Source of the DNA: UBA12567 sp964598425
GTDB taxonomy: Bacteria; Planctomycetota; Phycisphaerae; Phycisphaerales; SM1A02
DNA length: 64,000 bases
NCBI GenBank assembly: GCA_964598425.1
Contig: CAZRBV010000005.1
Span: 1 to 64,000, forward strand
Reading direction: 5' to 3'
Shown here one piece after another: positions 1 to 8,235 of the stretch (position 1 is the stretch's first letter; each line of letters opens with the position of its first letter). The notes under the pieces are model-generated. The model made no database searches. It was not told where the DNA came from and saw only the letters and a list, made by a program, of their open reading frames with translations. The position numbers and the translations under genes were made by a program.

Positions 1-4
1 CTTG

Positions 5-54
5 CGACGCTGAACTCTCTCACTTAGCGTGGACCTAAGAACGGGGTAAGGTCA
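5..54. repeat. Terminal inverted repeat of an IS3-type element (left copy)
   Basis: Read on the minus strand this end begins TGACCTTACCCCG and contains CTAAGTGAGAGAG, the layout of IS3-family ends. It matches 10336-10385 at 47 of 50 positions in inverted orientation. The TGACC tip lies at 54 and points into the window, so the body of this element would extend leftwards, outside the window. Confidence 0.75.
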
Positions 55-150
55 GTTACATGATGTTGGTATGATGCGTTGTCCCCATGGTGCATGTCTG
101 GTGCGCCGGATGGACAAGTCACGTTGAGACGAATCAGGAAAGGCAGAGAG

Positions 151-2607
151 ATGAACAAATCTCATGGTGCTGCGTGGCGAGGGCGATTCCTTGGTCGCAG
201 GAGTCTCATGATTATCGGGGGCAGTGCGATGCTTTGTGCTGGTGGCTGTAGCGTGTCACGCTGGGTAGCAATTTCAGCAAGCCAAGGTGGCGCTGCGGAC
301 GTTATGGTGGATGGCTCCCCCGTTGGATCGGCTGGGAGGAACCGACCTTCGATACAGAAGCTTGTGTGGGGTAGTGAGTCGGCGGAACATACGATCCGGG
401 TCACCTCCCGCGCTACCAACTACGGGTGGGCAGAAAAGACCTTGACGCAGGCTGACGCAAAGGGCTGGCGCGATGGGATTTCTCAAGAGACGCCGCACGA
501 GGAGTTCTTGGAGCCACTTCAGTTGAGGAGCACGGTCCCACTTGAAGTCACGGGGCATATTGAGGGTGGCAAAGACGACTCGCTGAAATGGAGAATTGAC
601 GGCGAGCCGAATCCAGGGGACGTGACCTTTACGCGGCGCCAGCAGGGTGATGGTAAACCGGCCTCTTGGAAAGCTCCCTCGCTCACTGTCATCAAGGAGT
701 ACTACAAGCCGAAATCGATCATAGTTAACTCGGATCAAGTGGACGAGGTCTGGTCCGAGAATGAGAATGACGTTGAACTCAAATACAACCAATCCGGTGT
801 GGATGTCTTTGTGGAGCTTAGTGGCATCAAGCGAAATGTGCCAATCGACGTGACGCCTCGATCCACCACGGTTACCGTGAAAGACGCCAAGGGGTCAAGA
901 CTTCAGAGGACTGATGGGCAAATCGAGTTGACGTGGACTGACGACGCCGAGACCGCCATGATTGAGTTGAGCAAGGAAGACTTCTTTTCAGAGAAGATAA
1001 AGCTCCACCGGTCACGGGCTCAGAATAGAAAATCAGAGCTTGAGGTCAAGCAGAGTCTCACCAAGCAATTCGAGCGGCCCACATTGAAGTTGAATATTGA
1101 GATGGCCGAGCGGATAGGGGCTTGGGTCGATTTGGTAGATATCAACACGAAGAAGTTGGAGAGCGATCGCATTACAGTTCTGTTGGATTCCAAGCCCCTG
1201 AGCGGGGATTGGGAGGTCAAAGAGGACGATCCAAATACTGTAGACGTAGATGAATCAGAGCTCGTCTTTACGACCGAACTTCTGTTTGAGCGAAAGGCAA
1301 GGCGCGATCGCAAGTATGGGGATCGAGCTTTGGAAATCCTTGTATCCGACCATTACCCATATCAGTCGGGCATCGGTGCCAAAAAAGCCACAGCATTGAA
1401 GCCGCATCGTGTCGAGACGCCGTGGCGCGGTGACATCTCATATTCAGCAGTGCTAGGCCCGAAGAACACGATCCCGGTCAATATTGGTTTCACGCCAGTT
1501 ACTGCGATGCAAACGATTGGTCACCATATCGATTGGTCCGGAGACGGCGCAGATGTCGTTTCCAAGGACTATTGGATCAACCTCCGGGACACGGAGTACC
1601 GGGATTGGAGTCTCATCTTGGCGTTGGGAGAAGGCAGGAGGGAAGATCTCATTGTTGGCCGAATGGCGATTCGCCCAAACCCGGATGGCTCTAGGGATGC
1701 AGCTACGGAAGTTGCATACAACTATCGCCCGCACGATACGAAAGGTGCCTCGCCAAGCGATTCTACGCGTGTGAGCGTGGGTGTTATCAAGGATGCCGCT
1801 GGTGAGTCGCCGGTGACTGCCGACTTCAGGAACAAGGAGGCGATAGGGCCATGGTACTCAAGTGACGGCGAGAAGATCTACGCAGTATCGCGGTCACATC
1901 CCACACCGAATTACGGGTACCAGCCCAAACATCGCAACGCAGATATGACTGCCGATGCCCTTAAGGCTGTTTTTCCACTATATGGTGCCCAGCCTCATGT
2001 CGCGGAGTTTAGTGAGGGTGGGAATGGGGGACGGGTGTGTACCGAGGTAAAATGGGGCCCTGCCAAGGTGTCGACGAACAAGGGGATTGCCTACTATGAG
2101 CCTGGCTCAGTTGGTAAAGTCGAGCTCGCTACTCAACGCGAGAATGGCAATCATTGGGGGCCTGCTTTGTGGGAGGACAGGGGCGGCAGCGGCTTTTGGG
2201 TCGCCTACAAAGCTCGCCATGGAGTGTACGGTGACATGTACACGATTTGGGTTGAGAATGATTTGGGGGAGAGCCATGAGATTACTGACGAGAAGCCGAT
2301 GCGATCTATCGACGGCATGTGTTGGGGCCCCAAGGGCGAATATCTGATTTACGCAGGCGTCGAGAAGAACGCGCCTCGAGACGGAGTGACTCAGGACTAT
2401 GACTGCAGCCTGTGGGCGGTCCGCTTGCGTACCGGCGAGCACCGTCAGCTGACTACGTGGACCGGTTACGAGGGCTTCCCCCAGATGAACGAAGAGGGAG
2501 ATAAAATCTACTTCATCTCGAATGCAACTGCTGTTGATGCAGCCGACTCTGATTCGCCCCCATGGACGCACTGGGGCATTTACCGCATTGATTGGGAGCC
2601 GGAATGA
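151..2607 (+). CDS. Large lipoprotein with C-terminal TolB/WD40-like beta-propeller
   Basis: The product is an 818-residue exported lipoprotein. The start at 151 was chosen over an in-frame ATG at 79 because purine-rich AGGAAAGG/AGAGAG lies just upstream and a lipoprotein signal follows: two Arg, a hydrophobic stretch, then a lipobox ending at Cys33. The first two thirds look like tandem beta-sandwich segments of about 100 residues, faintly PEGA-like. The last 250 residues hold propeller blades of the form SSDGEKIYAVS, GPKGEYLIYAG and EEGDKIYFIS. Its AT-richer codons and position just inside an IS end suggest horizontal acquisition. The role is unknown; surface scaffolding or binding is an inference. 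It stands alone, facing the convergent regulator downstream. Confidence 0.75.
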   Translation: MNKSHGAAWRGRFLGRRSLMIIGGSAMLCAGGCSVSRWVAISASQGGAADVMVDGSPVGSAGRNRPSIQKLVWGSESAEHTIRVTSRATNYGWAEKTLTQADAKGWRDGISQETPHEEFLEPLQLRSTVPLEVTGHIEGGKDDSLKWRIDGEPNPGDVTFTRRQQGDGKPASWKAPSLTVIKEYYKPKSIIVNSDQVDEVWSENENDVELKYNQSGVDVFVELSGIKRNVPIDVTPRSTTVTVKDAKGSRLQRTDGQIELTWTDDAETAMIELSKEDFFSEKIKLHRSRAQNRKSELEVKQSLTKQFERPTLKLNIEMAERIGAWVDLVDINTKKLESDRITVLLDSKPLSGDWEVKEDDPNTVDVDESELVFTTELLFERKARRDRKYGDRALEILVSDHYPYQSGIGAKKATALKPHRVETPWRGDISYSAVLGPKNTIPVNIGFTPVTAMQTIGHHIDWSGDGADVVSKDYWINLRDTEYRDWSLILALGEGRREDLIVGRMAIRPNPDGSRDAATEVAYNYRPHDTKGASPSDSTRVSVGVIKDAAGESPVTADFRNKEAIGPWYSSDGEKIYAVSRSHPTPNYGYQPKHRNADMTADALKAVFPLYGAQPHVAEFSEGGNGGRVCTEVKWGPAKVSTNKGIAYYEPGSVGKVELATQRENGNHWGPALWEDRGGSGFWVAYKARHGVYGDMYTIWVENDLGESHEITDEKPMRSIDGMCWGPKGEYLIYAGVEKNAPRDGVTQDYDCSLWAVRLRTGEHRQLTTWTGYEGFPQMNEEGDKIYFISNATAVDAADSDSPPWTHWGIYRIDWEPE

Positions 2608-2675
2608 CTCAGATGCCGATTCACCAGGACCAGGCACCCTGCCGATCGCTCGGACTGGCAGTCTCTCCGGGCCTG

Positions 2676-3581
2676 TTACGCATCAGTTCCGACAGGCGGA
2701 GCCCACTCGAAGAGTCGATCTAGCGTGAGTGTGCCCTGTTTATGCATGGCGGCGATCCAATGACGTGCGCTATAGGTCTGCTGACTCCGGTCGCCACCAA
2801 TGCGAATCCATGTTCCCGCGTTGTTATGGGGTTGGCCGATTTGTATTCGTACCCACGCATCGATGACATCGACGTTCTCGCCCGTGCAGGGTGGCGGCGA
2901 TGCGCAATCGGAGGCAGTGTCGTCATTGCATGGTGATTGCAAGACGAGAAGCAGCTGCGCGTATTCGGCAAACAAAGCAGTGGACGACGGATTGCCGGGC
3001 GCGGGCTCAGCGAGAAGCCACATGTGTGGCCGCGCAGCGTTGGACGCCGATGCGTCGTGCAGCATGACGTCCATGTCGCCCTGAAGTGTGCTGGCCGTCA
3101 TCCATGGCGCGTGCCGCGTAGCATCAGTTCGCGCGCCGATTGAGGCGGCAACAGGGCAGAAGACAACATCGAGTCCACTTGCCGCCGCTTGAATCAGTTG
3201 ATTGACAACATCATCCTGGTTGCTGTGTGTGGGAAAGCCGCGGCCGGAGATCCACATCGCCCACTGGCGAATGGCGGGGTCGTCAGCCTGGCTGGCTCGA
3301 AGCGCAGCGAGCGAATCGCTCAGAGAATCGGCGGGAGGGGGGCCGCCGCCCTGCGATGCCCGGTCGTGTTTGAGGAGCCGCAGAAGATCGTCTGCTTGCA
3401 GGTCCAAGGCCGTAGCCAGTTCGACAATCACATCCTCGTTGGTGAGCCGAGTGCCGGTTTCAATCTGTGAGACCCACTGCAGGGTCCGGCCGACCTCGCT
3501 GGCCAGACGGCTCTGGGTCCATCGAAGAACCTTTCGGCGGCGGCGGACCGCTGTGCCAAGTTGGGTTGTAGGCTTTCGCAT
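2676..3581 (-). CDS. XRE-family transcriptional regulator with unknown C-terminal domain
   Basis: Residues 7-65 form a Cro/C1-type helix-turn-helix, with the signature WTQSRLASEVGRTLQWVSQIE followed by a helix ending LLRLL. The remaining 230 residues match no family I recognise and could be a ligand-sensing or effector domain. The gene is divergent from the 3907-7929 operon, with 325 bp between them, so it is a natural candidate to control both itself and that operon (inference). A TTGCAT-17-TAGAAT box lies directly before the ATG, which would give an almost leaderless transcript if used. The product is a soluble DNA-binding protein of 301 residues. Confidence 0.8.
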   Translation of the reverse strand: MRKPTTQLGTAVRRRRKVLRWTQSRLASEVGRTLQWVSQIETGTRLTNEDVIVELATALDLQADDLLRLLKHDRASQGGGPPPADSLSDSLAALRASQADDPAIRQWAMWISGRGFPTHSNQDDVVNQLIQAAASGLDVVFCPVAASIGARTDATRHAPWMTASTLQGDMDVMLHDASASNAARPHMWLLAEPAPGNPSSTALFAEYAQLLLVLQSPCNDDTASDCASPPPCTGENVDVIDAWVRIQIGQPHNNAGTWIRIGGDRSQQTYSARHWIAAMHKQGTLTLDRLFEWAPPVGTDA

Positions 3582-3906
3582 GGCTCGATTCTACTCTCGC
3601 CCAAAATTCAATGCAACATGTAGAATAATGTGCCAAGCCATGAGTATTGCTCGCCTGGCAAATGGAAAAACAGGAATTGTGCTTCAATGACAGGCTGTCT
3701 CTTGGGTCCATGGGCCGATTTCAACAAAATCAACTCAAATGACCGTGCAATATGTTGACATAGCGAGAATCGCTTGAGATAGTTCGCCAAGCTGACCGAA
3801 GGGGCGGGGAGTGTCTTGGCCTGGGGGCGACCCTGGGGCACCCCTCGTTCCCGGCCAGTCAACAGGACATGGGCCACGGTGAGGCCCAACGTGGAGACAC
3901 AATGCA
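3582..3906. other. Divergent intergenic region
   Basis: These 325 bp separate the XRE regulator from the ExbB/D-like operon. The regulator-proximal half is AT-rich and holds a loose inverted repeat (GGCACAT, 8-base spacer, ATGTTGC) near 3612-3633 that could be an operator. A good promoter for the rightward operon is listed separately. No coding frame in it looks real. Confidence 0.5.
3755..3783 (+). promoter_or_regulatory. Putative sigma70-type promoter for the 3907-7929 operon
   Basis: A perfect TTGACA at 3755-3760 is followed after 17 bp by GATAGT at 3778-3783, which matches four of six consensus bases. It lies about 120 bp before the first gene of the ExbB/D-like operon. Position and spacing support it; there is no transcript evidence. 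Confidence 0.45.
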
Positions 3907-4287
3907 ATGAAACACCTTCTTACCTCCATTTCAATTGCCGCGATGTCGCTGGTGGTTGGGTGCACCCGGTCGCCAGAGGTGATCGGTACAAGTCCCGCAC
4001 TGTGGCACCAGGCCACATCGGGGTACATCGACGGAATCGCAACAGGCGAGGCTGATGCCAGTGCCATGTCCGACGCGGCAGACACGCCGTCTCGCCGTAT
4101 GACGTCGAGCGATTTGCAGGCTGCAAATGATGCCCTCGTCGCAGCGAGGGGTGGCAACTGGTCTGAAATGAACTCCGCCATTACGGCCATTCATGACGCG
4201 GACATACGCAAGGCAACCGTCGACTCGCTCTCGGACTCAGGCTTTCCCGTCTCCGAGGCATTGGCCATGAAAGGAAGCCAGCGATGA
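3907..4287 (+). CDS. Small lipoprotein, first gene of ExbB/D-like operon
   Basis: The 126-residue product has a short signal peptide ending in the lipobox LVVGC at Cys19. The mature part is a hydrophilic, Ala/Ser/Asp-rich, probably helical domain of about 105 residues with no family I recognise. It is likely anchored in the outer or inner membrane facing the periplasm. Its stop overlaps the next start by 4 bases (ATGA), so translation is probably coupled. Position as the first gene of an ExbB/ExbD-like run suggests an envelope partner of that channel; this is an inference from context only. Confidence 0.7.
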   Translation: MKHLLTSISIAAMSLVVGCTRSPEVIGTSPALWHQATSGYIDGIATGEADASAMSDAADTPSRRMTSSDLQAANDALVAARGGNWSEMNSAITAIHDADIRKATVDSLSDSGFPVSEALAMKGSQR

Positions 4288-5123
4288 CATTACTACAACG
4301 AACAATCCTGCCCTTGATCACGACCGCCTCAGCATTTGCAGCAGATGGTCCTGTGACCGACACCAGTCGGCTCCAGCTTCAGCGAGACATGCAGTTCAGC
4401 AGAACGCAAGCAGCGATGATTGAACAGGAGGCGGCGCCTATCAACGAGGCCGTGCGCCTGATCAACGAAGCAGTGTCGCAGCGACAGGCGGGGAACCTCC
4501 ACGCGGCAGCTGATCTGCAGGTTCAGGCCTATCAGCAATTTGAGGCTGCGTATCCATCGGTTCGATCGGGCCTCAACTCATTGGGGAAGAGCCTGCTTGG
4601 GATGTACTCGTCGAGCTACGGAGATCCAGATGTGGCGGCCGACAAACGGCGGCGGCTTCAATCACTCGCGCGTGCGAAGGCCTCAGAGCTTATGGCTGCG
4701 CGAGCAACCGGTGACGAGTTCCGCTCCAAAATGCTAGAGATGCAGGCGAGGACCCTCCGGCTTGAGCTTGAGGGTGTCAAGGCACTTGGTCGCGGCGAAG
4801 GTGGCATTGCAAGGATTCGCGGTGGTATCGAACGTGCTGTTCTGATCAACCAGAAGCGACTGCTTGAGCTTGAGTACGCGCGGCTCACGTTGGAAACGGT
4901 TTCTACGCTCGCGGGTATTGGTCGCGTTCCAGGCGTAGATCTGGACTTCAGTGAACTCGGCCCGGACCGGCTCTGGCAGGTGCTCGATGACACGATCGAC
5001 GATCTGGCACTCAGCGACGAGGAATTCGATTCGGACCCGCTGCTTGGCGGAAGTGCCAGTGTGATCGATGACGATTTCGAGAACTGGATTATGGCCAACA
5101 ACGAAACAGGAGTAGTGAAATGA
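4284..5123 (+). CDS. Exported helical protein of ExbB/D-like operon
   Basis: The product has 279 residues. An N-terminal signal peptide is cleaved near AFA-AD (about residue 20). The mature protein is rich in Gln, Glu, Arg and Ala with heptad-like spacing over residues 30-200, so a long helical bundle or coiled coil is expected, followed by an acidic tail (residues 220-265). No enzyme motif is visible. It overlaps the neighbours on both sides by 4 bases, so it is an obligate member of the operon. A periplasmic structural or adaptor role is inferred; TolC-like or YbgF-like coiled-coil proteins are loose analogies, not homology claims. Confidence 0.7.
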   Translation: MTLLQRTILPLITTASAFAADGPVTDTSRLQLQRDMQFSRTQAAMIEQEAAPINEAVRLINEAVSQRQAGNLHAAADLQVQAYQQFEAAYPSVRSGLNSLGKSLLGMYSSSYGDPDVAADKRRRLQSLARAKASELMAARATGDEFRSKMLEMQARTLRLELEGVKALGRGEGGIARIRGGIERAVLINQKRLLELEYARLTLETVSTLAGIGRVPGVDLDFSELGPDRLWQVLDDTIDDLALSDEEFDSDPLLGGSASVIDDDFENWIMANNETGVVK

Positions 5124-5551
5124 AAGCGATCACAACAACGATTCTGATGCTGCTGCTCTCAGCGACAGCCGTTCACGGTCAGGTTGTGCCGCAAGACCAG
5201 GTTGAGGCCTATCAAGCGGCATCGGCTGAAGAAGCTCGGCTCTCTGACATCATCGTCGAGCGTCTCGCGGATCTGGCGAGTGCTGAGTCCAAGGGTTTCG
5301 AGAAACAGGCAGCGGACATACGTGAGCAGCTTCGCGTGCTGCGAATTCGACGAGATCAGGAAGTGTGGCAGGTAGAGCTGCTTGTTGGTCGACATGGCGA
5401 CGCCATTCGCCGCGAGGGAAATCAGCCAAAGATCCCGCCGACAGCCGATATCGAATCGAATTGGCGCGTCCGAAATGCCGCCAATGCTCGAGCGGCGCTT
5501 GCCCGCCGGCTGCGCTCTATTGAACACACATGGATCAAACAGACACACTGA
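5120..5551 (+). CDS. Small exported helical protein of ExbB/D-like operon
   Basis: The product has 143 residues with a clear signal peptide, MKAITTTILMLLL followed by a cleavage site near VHG-Q (residue 20). The mature part (residues 25-85) is a charged helix pair rich in Glu, Arg and Ala, and the C-terminus is basic. It shares the helical, charged character of the preceding gene product, and the two may interact. It overlaps the upstream gene by 4 bases and is 11 bases from the next. I do not recognise the family. Confidence 0.65.
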   Translation: MKAITTTILMLLLSATAVHGQVVPQDQVEAYQAASAEEARLSDIIVERLADLASAESKGFEKQAADIREQLRVLRIRRDQEVWQVELLVGRHGDAIRREGNQPKIPPTADIESNWRVRNAANARAALARRLRSIEHTWIKQTH

Positions 5552-5562
5552 GGAGCTGAACT

Positions 5563-6273
5563 ATGTTTCGAACGAAGACCTATCACAGTGTTCCGGCAGT
5601 AGCGTTGCTCGGGAGCATTCTTCTGACCAGTCCTGGATGCGATCAGCAGTCTCCGGAAGTGGACATTACGCGTGTCCCACTTCCACCGCCGGTGGCGATG
5701 GTGCCTGTTTCCAAGATCGAGCCGGTGAAGCAATCTGAACCCGAGGCGGCGCCGGAACTGTCCGCCGAACCAGAGCCGGATCCGGAGCCGATCGCAACGC
5801 CGACTCCGGCGCCAACCCCTTCCGAAACAGCTGTCAAGGACGGCGTTGACGGCGAGGTTTGGCAATGGGATATCAACGTGCACGATCTACGAAGCCTCAT
5901 TTCAGATGGCGACATTGCGCTGATCCGCGCCAAGGATGCGATGAGCCCCGAGTACAAACTGAAGCGATTCACCTATCTCAATGGCAGGTGGCGACCAGGC
6001 GGCGGTGATCTCTCGTCTTATTCTCTGGATTGCCGGATCCTCAACACCACCTGGGGCAGTTTGTACAACGACCTTCCCGGACTGAAGTCAAGCACGGACC
6101 GGTGGCTGATCGCCATGCCAAGCAGCTTCATGGCGATTGTTGGTGATCTTCGCGCATCCCACGGCGAAGAAGGTTTTGAAGTGCAACTCCATACCAGTCC
6201 AGGAGGACTGATCGCCTCCTTCACCGATTCCTCGGGCATGCCGATTCGCACTCCCATCACAATTGGAGGGTGA
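5563..6273 (+). CDS. Lipoprotein with Pro/Glu-rich linker
   Basis: The product has 236 residues. The signal peptide ends in a lipobox with Cys26. Residues 45-90 are a Pro/Glu/Ala-rich extended linker, the sort of spacer that lets TonB or Pal-like proteins span the periplasm. The C-terminal 145 residues form a compact, mixed alpha/beta domain of unknown family, with several Trp and a GGD-type turn. It directly precedes the ExbB-like gene (4 bp). A TonB-like role, linking the channel to the envelope through a long linker, is tempting, but there is no N-terminal TonB membrane helix and no TonB C-terminal domain. Confidence 0.65.
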   Translation: MFRTKTYHSVPAVALLGSILLTSPGCDQQSPEVDITRVPLPPPVAMVPVSKIEPVKQSEPEAAPELSAEPEPDPEPIATPTPAPTPSETAVKDGVDGEVWQWDINVHDLRSLISDGDIALIRAKDAMSPEYKLKRFTYLNGRWRPGGGDLSSYSLDCRILNTTWGSLYNDLPGLKSSTDRWLIAMPSSFMAIVGDLRASHGEEGFEVQLHTSPGGLIASFTDSSGMPIRTPITIGG

Positions 6274-6277
6274 TTCT

Positions 6278-6685
6278 ATGCATGACTTGATCAGTTTCAT
6301 TCAGCAGTATGCCCGGGGCACTGACATCATCATCGTCGTGCTCCAGGCGCTACTCTTAGCGATGGCAGTCGGCTGCCTCGCAGCCGGCGTGTGGACACGC
6401 ATCTCGGCCACTGTTGGTGGTCCAGCGGCCTGTCGACTGGCCGGGGCAGCCGACTTCATCGCGACGATCGGCCCACTCATTGGTGTTCTTGGAACGGTAT
6501 TGGGTGCGCGCGGCCTTGTGCCTGCGATGACCAACGGTGCTCTGGCAAACGCGAGCATGTCAATGGCGGAGGCTCTCGGTACGACAGCAGTCGGCATTAC
6601 AACCGCCGTCATTGCGCTTGGCGGCGCGGCCCTGCTTGTTCGCCGGGGCAAGCCCGCCGCCGAGGAGGTGCTGCGTGGGTCGTAA
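6278..6685 (+). CDS. Minimal MotA/TolQ/ExbB-family proton channel protein
   Basis: This is the channel-forming subunit of a proton-driven inner-membrane motor. At 135 residues it is much shorter than the usual ExbB/TolQ (about 230-245). Three membrane helices are visible near residues 15-38, 55-77 and 100-125. Helices 2 and 3 carry the family core: IATIGPLIGVLGTVLGA, then the Thr-rich GTTAVGITTAV lining the pore. The start at 6278 was chosen over 6263 because GGAGGG lies 5 bases upstream. The stop overlaps the next gene. The large cytoplasmic loop of ExbB is essentially absent. Function as a channel is inferred from these motifs and the ExbD-like gene next to it. Confidence 0.8.
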   Translation: MHDLISFIQQYARGTDIIIVVLQALLLAMAVGCLAAGVWTRISATVGGPAACRLAGAADFIATIGPLIGVLGTVLGARGLVPAMTNGALANASMSMAEALGTTAVGITTAVIALGGAALLVRRGKPAAEEVLRGS

Positions 6686-7049
6686 CGGCACGGTCATGGC
6701 GGATCTGTTCTTTCTACTTTTCCTCGCGGCGTTTCTTAGTGTTGGAAGCGGCGGTACCTGGGAGGGGGAGCCACTGCGCAGGCCAGACATCGGCATTCGC
6801 AACGTTGCCATGGAAAGCGACGCACTGGATGTCCAAGTTGGCGAGAGTGCATGCATGGCACTTGGTCGCCAATGGGACTTCGATGCGATCCCTTCGCTGG
6901 TGACTGCGCTTGCATCCAGAGATTCCCAGACCATCGTTCTGCGAGGTCGCGACGAAGCCTCGTATGGCGCCTATCAGAAACTCGAGCAAGCCCTGCAAGC
7001 TCAGGGACTCACATATGTCCGCCTTGCGGGCGCAGGAGATGAACAATGA
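6675..7049 (+). CDS. ExbD/TolR-like motor subunit
   Basis: The GTG at 6675 is taken as the start because GAGGAGG precedes it by 6 bases; this gives 124 residues. The first 22 residues hold one membrane helix (MADLFFLLFLAAFL) with an acidic Asp10 at its cytoplasmic edge, equivalent in position to the proton-carrying Asp of ExbD/TolR. Residues 40-120 resemble the periplasmic ExbD domain, with a strand of the form TIVLRGRDEASYG followed by a helix and a final strand. It overlaps the ExbB-like stop and the next start. It is the expected partner of the preceding channel protein. Confidence 0.75.
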   Translation: MGRNGTVMADLFFLLFLAAFLSVGSGGTWEGEPLRRPDIGIRNVAMESDALDVQVGESACMALGRQWDFDAIPSLVTALASRDSQTIVLRGRDEASYGAYQKLEQALQAQGLTYVRLAGAGDEQ

Positions 7050-7570
7050 AGGTACGGAACAACTTGACGTGGTGGCTGTTTGCAGGCGGAACGATTGGTG
7101 TACTTCTCACCGCAGCCATTGTGAGTGCGATGCCAGCATCGAGCGCTGCAGCGAAGCCTGAATCAGTAGGTCTGCGCGTCGAGAACCTCGGTATTTCCGA
7201 TGTTGCAACGCTGGCCGGGGGTCACTTTGTGATCGCTGATTCAACGATTACTTTCGAGCTGAGCGACGGCGTTGTGCCGGCGTGGCGCCAACTCGATGCT
7301 GGTGCCAGACCGGTTCGGAGTCCTGCGTTTGCAGTCAAAGAGATCGGCAATGAGACACCACCGCTTACCGTCTTGATGCGCGCCGACTCGCCAATTGCTG
7401 AGGAATGGAATGCCGCCGTAGATCGAATTCTTCGCCGCGCAGACGATGGGCTGATTGAACTTGTATTGATTCCAGATGGCGACGGAGCTGCCACGTGCTA
7501 CGGCTTGTTTGCTCCAGCCAATGGTGCTGCGGCGACCGTCATGCTTGCAAGTGTCGCCGATGGGATCTGA
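7046..7570 (+). CDS. Second ExbD-like membrane protein lacking the channel Asp
   Basis: The product has 174 residues. An N-terminal membrane helix (about residues 8-28, WWLFAGGTIGVLLTAAIV) is followed by a periplasmic domain. Residues 105-145 (LTVLMRADSPIAEEWNAAVD onward) have the strand-helix-strand pattern of the ExbD periplasmic domain. Unlike the upstream ExbD-like protein, the helix has no acidic residue, so it probably cannot carry protons and may form a heterodimer with its neighbour. It overlaps that gene by 4 bases. The ExbD relationship is an inference from pattern, not a confident homology. Confidence 0.6.
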   Translation: MKVRNNLTWWLFAGGTIGVLLTAAIVSAMPASSAAAKPESVGLRVENLGISDVATLAGGHFVIADSTITFELSDGVVPAWRQLDAGARPVRSPAFAVKEIGNETPPLTVLMRADSPIAEEWNAAVDRILRRADDGLIELVLIPDGDGAATCYGLFAPANGAAATVMLASVADGI

Positions 7571-7620
7571 AGACAGATGGCAACAGCGAGCGAGTGGAGC
7601 GCTGTTGCGGGAGCGGACTC

Positions 7621-7929
7621 ATGATTCGATACATCATCAAAGGAATCTTGGTGCTGATCACATTCGCTATCGGTCTCAGTGGAGCCTGGTGGATTTGGTG
7701 CGAACCGATCGGCGATCTTGCGTCGTCTGTCGTTCAAGGAGATCCATGTACCATCGTTGGCCGAGTTGTGGAGCGAGCGCCGCAGGCCTTTGCGGTCGCG
7801 GATCTCTCCGGCACCACGTGGGTGTTGACAAACGATCCGATCTCCCCTGGATCGTTTGTCGTCGTTCATGGCATCGTGGCTGGTAACGCGATCGTCACGG
7901 AGTCGTGGAGGCTTGCAGCGGGGTACTGA
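7621..7929 (+). CDS. Small membrane-anchored OB-fold-like protein
   Basis: The start at 7621 has GGGAG about 10 bases upstream; longer in-frame starts run back into the previous gene. The 102-residue product has one N-terminal membrane helix (residues 4-27), then about 75 residues rich in short strands with the phrase CTIVGRVVERAPQAF and a closing GIVAGNAIVTESW. This resembles the small five-stranded OB folds found in envelope proteins. It is the last gene of the run that starts at 3907, 50 bp after the previous stop. The function is unknown. Confidence 0.6.
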   Translation: MIRYIIKGILVLITFAIGLSGAWWIWCEPIGDLASSVVQGDPCTIVGRVVERAPQAFAVADLSGTTWVLTNDPISPGSFVVVHGIVAGNAIVTESWRLAAGY

Positions 7930-8235
7930 TTGATATCACTACGGCATATGCACGTTCGTTCCTTTGGTTGAGAGCCGTGGCTCGGGCCCCCGACCAGTTT
8001 TGTCAGACGCTGCCCTCGCTCGGAGCGGATCGCTGCCGTGTGACGATATTGGCTGAATCATGAATTCGGCCACGGGGAGCCACCGCGAGGGCTGATAGAA
8101 CCGCTGCGGCACGACTTTGAGTTCTCGGCAGTCTGTCTAAGCCATGTCGCGGTTTGACATCAGGGGATGGAGTGGCGAGTAAACCGTTTGCATTGAATCA
8201 GCACGTATGGCGGTGCTCCAGCGAGGCAATATGCG
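7930..8235. other. Intergenic region between operon and kinase gene
   Basis: These 306 bp hold no convincing frame, hairpin or repeat. The sequence just before 8236 has a modest GAGG ribosome site. Whether the kinase is transcribed with the upstream run or on its own cannot be told. Confidence 0.4.
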
